A stretch of DNA of 64,000 bases from Anthostomella pinea. Its lineage: Eukaryota > Ascomycota > Sordariomycetes > Xylariales > Xylariaceae. Below are positions 59,017 through 64,000 of the stretch, in pieces. Made by a program: the position numbers and the translations under genes. Position 1 is the stretch's first letter. Each line of letters starts with the position of its first letter. Location of the stretch: positions 4,402,001-4,466,000 of the forward strand of contig CAUWAG010000010.1 in assembly GCA_963556695.1 (NCBI GenBank), given 5' to 3'. Under the pieces are notes generated by a model. The model saw only the letters and a list, made by a program, of their open reading frames with translations, searched no databases and was not told where the DNA came from.

Positions 59017-62000
59017 CCCTTTTAAGGTTCCTTTTACCTCTTTTACCTCCTTATAGCCTGCTACTAGCTATAACACACTTAATAAGCATTAATATTCTTA
59101 TATATCCTTATAATTATTAAGTGTTATTAGCTACTTTATTACTTACCTTTATAATGAAATAGGTTTAAAACCGTTAATTACGTTTTAAAGTAGTTAATTA
59201 TATAATATTAACGCTAAGAGATTAATAAAGCTTAAAAACGCTTAAAACGCAATAAAAACTTAATTTAAATATAGTAGTATTATCGCTTTATTAAATAAGC
59301 GGTATAATTATCATAACGATCAAATTCTTAATGAATAAAACATTTACCTACCCCGTTAACTCCTTTAATTCATAGCTAATAATTAACGAGACTTTTTTAC
59401 ACGCTCGTTTTTGCCTTTTCTTCTATAAATATATTATTTTTAATAATTTTTGATCGATTTAAAGACCTTTCGCTTTTTTTAATTAACTTTAATTACAACG
59501 ATTCAAATTTCGTTTATTCACTTATTATACCTAGTTATAATATTTTACGAGTTGTTTTATTATAACGTTATAACTAAATTTATTTAAAACCTTATTATTA
59601 CCGTGTTAATTAATAGTCGTTTCCTTTTAAATTCTATTATATTATTACGATTCTTTCCTCGTTATTTTTTAAGATTTAAATAGTTATTATACCGTAATTA
59701 TTATAACGCTTAATTTTTTTTTTAACATCTTTACTTATGAATAAATCTTTTTATTACTTGTTATAATGCTTTAAAAATAGTCGTTTAAACCTAAGATTTT
59801 CATAGAACATTTTTTAAAAAAGGCTTAACCTTAATATTATAAGGTTTTTAATTTTTATTACTTATATAATTACTAGATTTCTCGCTAAGGCACTGGTTTT
59901 TATAATAACCGTACTTATTATACTTTAAAATTTAAAATTTTTACTTGTTTTTAAGCCTTTTAACTAAATAAAAAGTCCTTTTTTTCTTACTTTGACCGTC
60001 GTATATTCAATTTTAAATAGCATATCTTATTATATTATTAGCCGCTAAATCTTAAATAAAATACGCTAGTGCTTTTTAAAAAGCTTTAGCTTTTTGTTAC
60101 ATTTTTATTAAAAATAAGGCTTCTTATTATAATTACGTTATAATTATAAGCTGTTGAATAAGTAAAGCTTATAACGTATATAATAAGGTATTTATCGTTA
60201 TATTAATATGTTTAAAGGTTACTTTATAAGGTGATTTCTTTCTTTTCTCTCTTCGCTTTATACGTCGCTTTAAAATATATATAAAATAACGTTAACACTT
60301 AACATTATAATGTTCATTAATTTATATAGTTATATATTTGTAATTAATAAATCTTATAGTATCGTCAGTACGAGATTTAAATTGTTTTTAATTTGGTTTT
60401 TTTGATTTACTCGCGCGAGTTTCGCGGTAAAAAAGGTTAAAAGTTAATACTTTTAAGCTTAATTAAAAAGGTAAAAGAACCCGTGTATTTTATCTTTTTT
60501 TAATTTAATAAAAGATCTATTCTTTTTTAAGTATTATAAACTTTAATACGTTGAAGTAATTTTTTTATATACTTTAAAACCCCTCGGTAAGGTAGTTACT
60601 ACTATAAATAATAGTAGTTTTATATACGGCCGTTTAAAGCCATAAAATATAAAACTTAAATTCTGCTTATAAGAACGAAAGTATCAAGATAATTTAAACA
60701 TAAATTTATGATAAAGGCGCTCATAATAAGCAAGGAATAAACTTTAAGTAAAAAAAGTTATTTTATAAATGATTCATTAAAAATGCTAACTATGCGCTAA
60801 CTTGTAACAATATAAAGTATATTATTTAAAAGATCGTTTGATTTGAAGAAAAATCGAGTTATTTAAAGAATAAATATTTATAAACATTGTATTTATTAAC
60901 ATTTTACAATTAGGATCAAAATAAAATAGAATCTTAATTATATACCTCTTAATTTTATCGAATCATTTTAGTTTCCAACTATAAGTTATTTGAATATGAT
61001 AAGATTAAAGGTTTAATAATAAGGGGAAAAAGTAACTAGTTTAAGAGGTTGTACCTTTAAGCTTAGAATAATAACTAAGAAATTATTAATATAGCTTTTA
61101 ACTTTAGCCTAGCTTATTAATAGCTATTATTTTAATCGTTAACTTATAAAGTATTTAATTACGTAGTTAAAAGCGCGTATTTTACCCCGCGCTACTATTA
61201 ATTAAGCTTTTAAAATTAACTCTTAACGTAAGTTAACGCGGTCCGGTAAAAAGGGCGCTAAGCTCGAGAAAAGACTTTAATATCACTTATTAATATAAGC
61301 GTGAAATTTAATAGTAATAACGTTTACGGCTTTACATTATAAAAAGTGTAACAAAAGTTAAAACTTTTTATATATAAATAACCTAAATATTTTCGTCTCG
61401 TTTTAACTATTAAGTTTAAAACGTTAAGATTATTTAATAACTATTTCGAATTATACTTAACGATAGTTTAATAATCTTAGTCTTTACGTATATAAAATAA
61501 CGTCGCTTAAAACTATTAAAATAAAACCTTATTATAGCTATAATATTAAGCTTATAATAATATTAAAGTTCCTTATATTTCGTAAAAGTAAAAAGCTTAT
61601 AAGCCTACTCGTTACGATATAAAACAATATACTTACGTATTTACGTTATTATTTTTTAAGCTTAAAAAAACCTTTACGTTAATCGATTAAGCGATTAGTT
61701 TCGTTTTCAATGAAGATATTAACGAATATTAATAAAAAGTCGAAAGACTAATCCGTAACTATAAACTTAAAGCTAAGTAAATTAGTAAATAAACAAATAA
61801 AAGCGTAAACTTTAAACGTAAGGAATCTTAAACGGTAAACGGCTAAGCTGCGGCTACATAAAAATAAAAATAAAAATAAAAATAGTTTAAAGTTATATTT
61901 AAATATAATAAATAAAACAGTATAGTTGACGTATATATAATAACGGGTCTTTTATCGCTTTATACTTAAGAGTATTAAAAACATTAATAGTTTTTAAAAT

Positions 62001-63620
62001 ATATATTAAAATTCTACCTTTATGTGATGAGCCGTCTAACCTATAAGGCTAAAGGGTTCTATAAGGTTTATGTTCTGAGGTAAGTCAACACAAAAGACGA
62101 TAGAGGCTTCTGTCAACTAGAAGACACTCAGATGCTGGGCCTTGGTCTGAACTGGGTTCACTGTGTAGTCGAGTCGTCAGGAGATTTCTACCACCTTAGG
62201 GTTGGCTAAGATGCTTAGATTGATCACTGAGGTAGAGACTGTCTATCTATCTAGTTGGGAAATATATGTCCTTATATATCCAATCTCTCCCTCACTGATG
62301 GAGTAGGATCACCTTGTCCCAGAGTGATGCTCACTGGCTCACTCCGTGATCCCGTGATCCGTCACGTGACCTTTTGTCATGTAATCCGTAATACCCATTG
62401 TTCCGTTCCTGGCTTCTGATTCCATTGGTGCTTGGTGTACTCCCCTTTGCCCTCTAACAGGCCGTGGTATTTGTTGGTTCGTAATAGTTTAATAAATTTA
62501 AAGAACCAAGTACTTGTCGATAAAGATGGCACTATATATAGTTAATAATAATAAACTATTTTATTTAAATAGCTTTTAAACGGCTAAGTAACAGAAATAT
62601 AAGTTTCATAGTTTTGTAATAAACAATTTCAATTTTGAAAAGGCTAACGTTAAGTTTAATGACGACTTTATATAAATTATAATGATAACATCGATTATTA
62701 TATTAAATAAAGTTATATGTGTTTGTTATTTTAAAGCGAAATTTATATAAACGGCTAGTTTTCAACGAGATTACGTCATAATAACTTAAAGAAGTGATTT
62801 TTATTACCGTTAATTATATACTGGTTAAGCTTTAAATTTATTTAATTAATACTATTTTTAGAAATTAAATAAATTTTGCCTTTTATCATTAAACGGTTAT
62901 AATAACTATTATTTAAATCAATTTATATATTTATATTATATTATATTTATAACGTTTATATATACTTATTTATGCTTTATAAGTTATATATTTTATTAAT
63001 AATAGTAATCTTGTATCTTTTAGCCGTTAAATTGAATTGTTTCCAAAAAAAATCGCTTATTACCGTATAATTACCTAGCTTAATACGCTTAAAGATTTGG
63101 TTTTTAACAATCCGTATTATAAGTGATAAATAAAGAAAAATCTACAATCTCGTATTTTCGTTAAAAGTTTAATCTATTATATCTGGAAGGTCAAAGCGAA
63201 GCTTTGATTCTAAAATTGTTCTATTTTTTTACAAAAAAGTATTTAAAATTAAATACTTAATAGGTTTACTTAATAAATATTACGTTAATCAAAAGGGTTA
63301 AATTAATTAATCAATATTTTATATTTATTTTATAGTTATATAACTAGGAATCAAAAAAAGATTTTATTAATTATTTTATAATATTTAAATTAAGTCTTTC
63401 ATAAAGTAGATACTTCATTTTAAAATATTATTTAAAGCCTTTATATCGATCAGGCTATTATAATAATACTTATCTATTTATATAATATATATACCTTTAT
63501 TACGTAACTTAAATAAACGCGTTACCTCGTTATATAAATTAATAATTATAGGTCGGGATTTAAGATCTATCACCTTATTAAAATTAGCTGTTGTTATATA
63601 TCCTTTTTCCCTTCTTTATT
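59017..63620. repeat. AT-rich block with RIP-like mutation signature
   Basis: About 4.6 kb dominated by TTAA/TATA words with stops in every frame. CpA and TpG are severely depleted while CpG persists: by direct count 61,381-61,620 has no CpA, no TpG and 11 CpG. That pattern is expected from RIP, which converts CpA to TpA on both strands in duplicated DNA. The original sequence is probably degenerate transposon material, but no domain is readable. A (TAAAA)n microsatellite sits at about 61,858-61,884. An island of normal composition interrupts it at 62,023-62,459. Confidence 0.85.
62023..62459. mobile_element. Possible solo LTR or unmutated insert inside the AT-rich block
   Basis: 437 bp of balanced composition with sharp edges inside RIP-like DNA. 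It starts TGTGATGAG and ends CTCTAACA, so it has TG...CA ends, and it contains TATATAT-type motifs in its middle. There is no clear target duplication with these ends; shifting the ends gives a GCCGT repeat on both sides. No reading frame is present. It could be an LTR inserted after RIP, or a non-repetitive piece that escaped. Confidence 0.4.
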
Positions 63621-64000
63621 AAAGTATTTTTATACAATTGGAGATATTGATAGGCACATTCATCCTGGTCTCTAAGCTGCCCCGTAACAGTTATACGTGG
63701 GTGCAAGTGGTGGCCTTTTAGTGGGGAGACTGTTCTACATATAGGTGTGTCCCATTCATATGGCCCCGCCGTTGAAGTGAGAATAGAAAAATCCCTACCG
63801 CTATTAATAGCAATGACAATAGAGCGAACAGATATCGGCTTATTTGGTCCTGGTAGATGGAGCGCTTCATGCGACAAATTTAGTATCAAAGACCATGATA
63901 GACATCACCTGGTAAAAATAACAACACCACTTACCGAGAGCACAGGGTGCTGGCGCTTAAAATAGTTATAGGTATGGGCCGAAACTGTGATCACAAGGGT
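63621..64000. other. Return to normal composition; possible gene fragment
   Basis: Balanced composition resumes. A plus-strand open frame (through about 63,681-63,965) reads CKWWPFSGETVLHIG and IERTDIGLFGPGRW before a stop, without a start or known motif. It might be the end of a gene cut by the AT-rich block. I cannot identify it. Confidence 0.3.

Noticed and set aside
58721..59017. 98-codon minus-strand frame at the AT-rich block edge
   Set aside because: No domain recognised and no supporting signal; it may be part of a repeat, but I could not show it.
59017..63620. CRISPR array or centromeric satellite in the AT-rich block
   Set aside because: No regularly spaced identical repeats or tandem satellite period could be seen; RIP-like decay explains the composition.

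Overview
The window looks like nuclear DNA of a filamentous ascomycete (Pezizomycotina, most likely a Sordariomycete; I cannot fix the genus). The grounds are many short introns (47-159 nt) with GTRAGT-like donors and CTAAC/CTGAC branch sites, fungal orthologues in every reconstructed gene, and an AT-rich block with the dinucleotide signature of repeat-induced point mutation (RIP). Exon boundaries were read by hand and each spliced frame was checked for continuity; no transcript data were available.

Positions 1-45,721 are a conserved housekeeping region. In order: the 5' end of an unidentified acidic protein gene (-), ies1 (INO80 subunit, -), ded1 (DEAD-box translation initiation helicase, -), pre1 (proteasome beta-4, -) divergent from rrp9 (U3 snoRNP WD40 protein, +), ypk9 (P5B ATPase, 15 exons, -), nap1 (histone chaperone, +), ser3 (phosphoglycerate dehydrogenase, +), a class V myosin (+), a NAT9-like acetyltransferase (-), msm1 (mitochondrial Met-tRNA synthetase, -), and rad16 (-) head to head with rad7 (+). 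Rad7 and Rad16 are partners in global-genome nucleotide excision repair, so the last pair joins two subunits of one complex over a shared 1.2-kb promoter region. pre1 and rad7 both have an intron that splits the ATG start codon, and both also have a GC-AG intron.

From about 45.7 kb the character changes. There is a tandem copy of the last rad7 exon, an 84-bp tandem repeat, a frameshifted secreted cyanovirin-N-homology (CVNH) protein gene, and a family of about 560-bp tRNA-headed retroposons. Two retroposon copies are full length and one is 5'-truncated, all with target-site duplications. Further on are a possible decayed gene, a small secreted cysteine protein, an FMO-type monooxygenase, a nuclear copy of mitochondrial tRNA genes (Gly, Asp, Ser and a Trp remnant) interrupted by the truncated retroposon, and a secreted astacin/metzincin-like protease. 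From about 59.0 to 63.6 kb lies AT-rich, stop-filled, RIP-like DNA holding one normal-composition island that could be an LTR. The layout is a boundary between a conserved gene-dense compartment and a repeat-rich accessory compartment.
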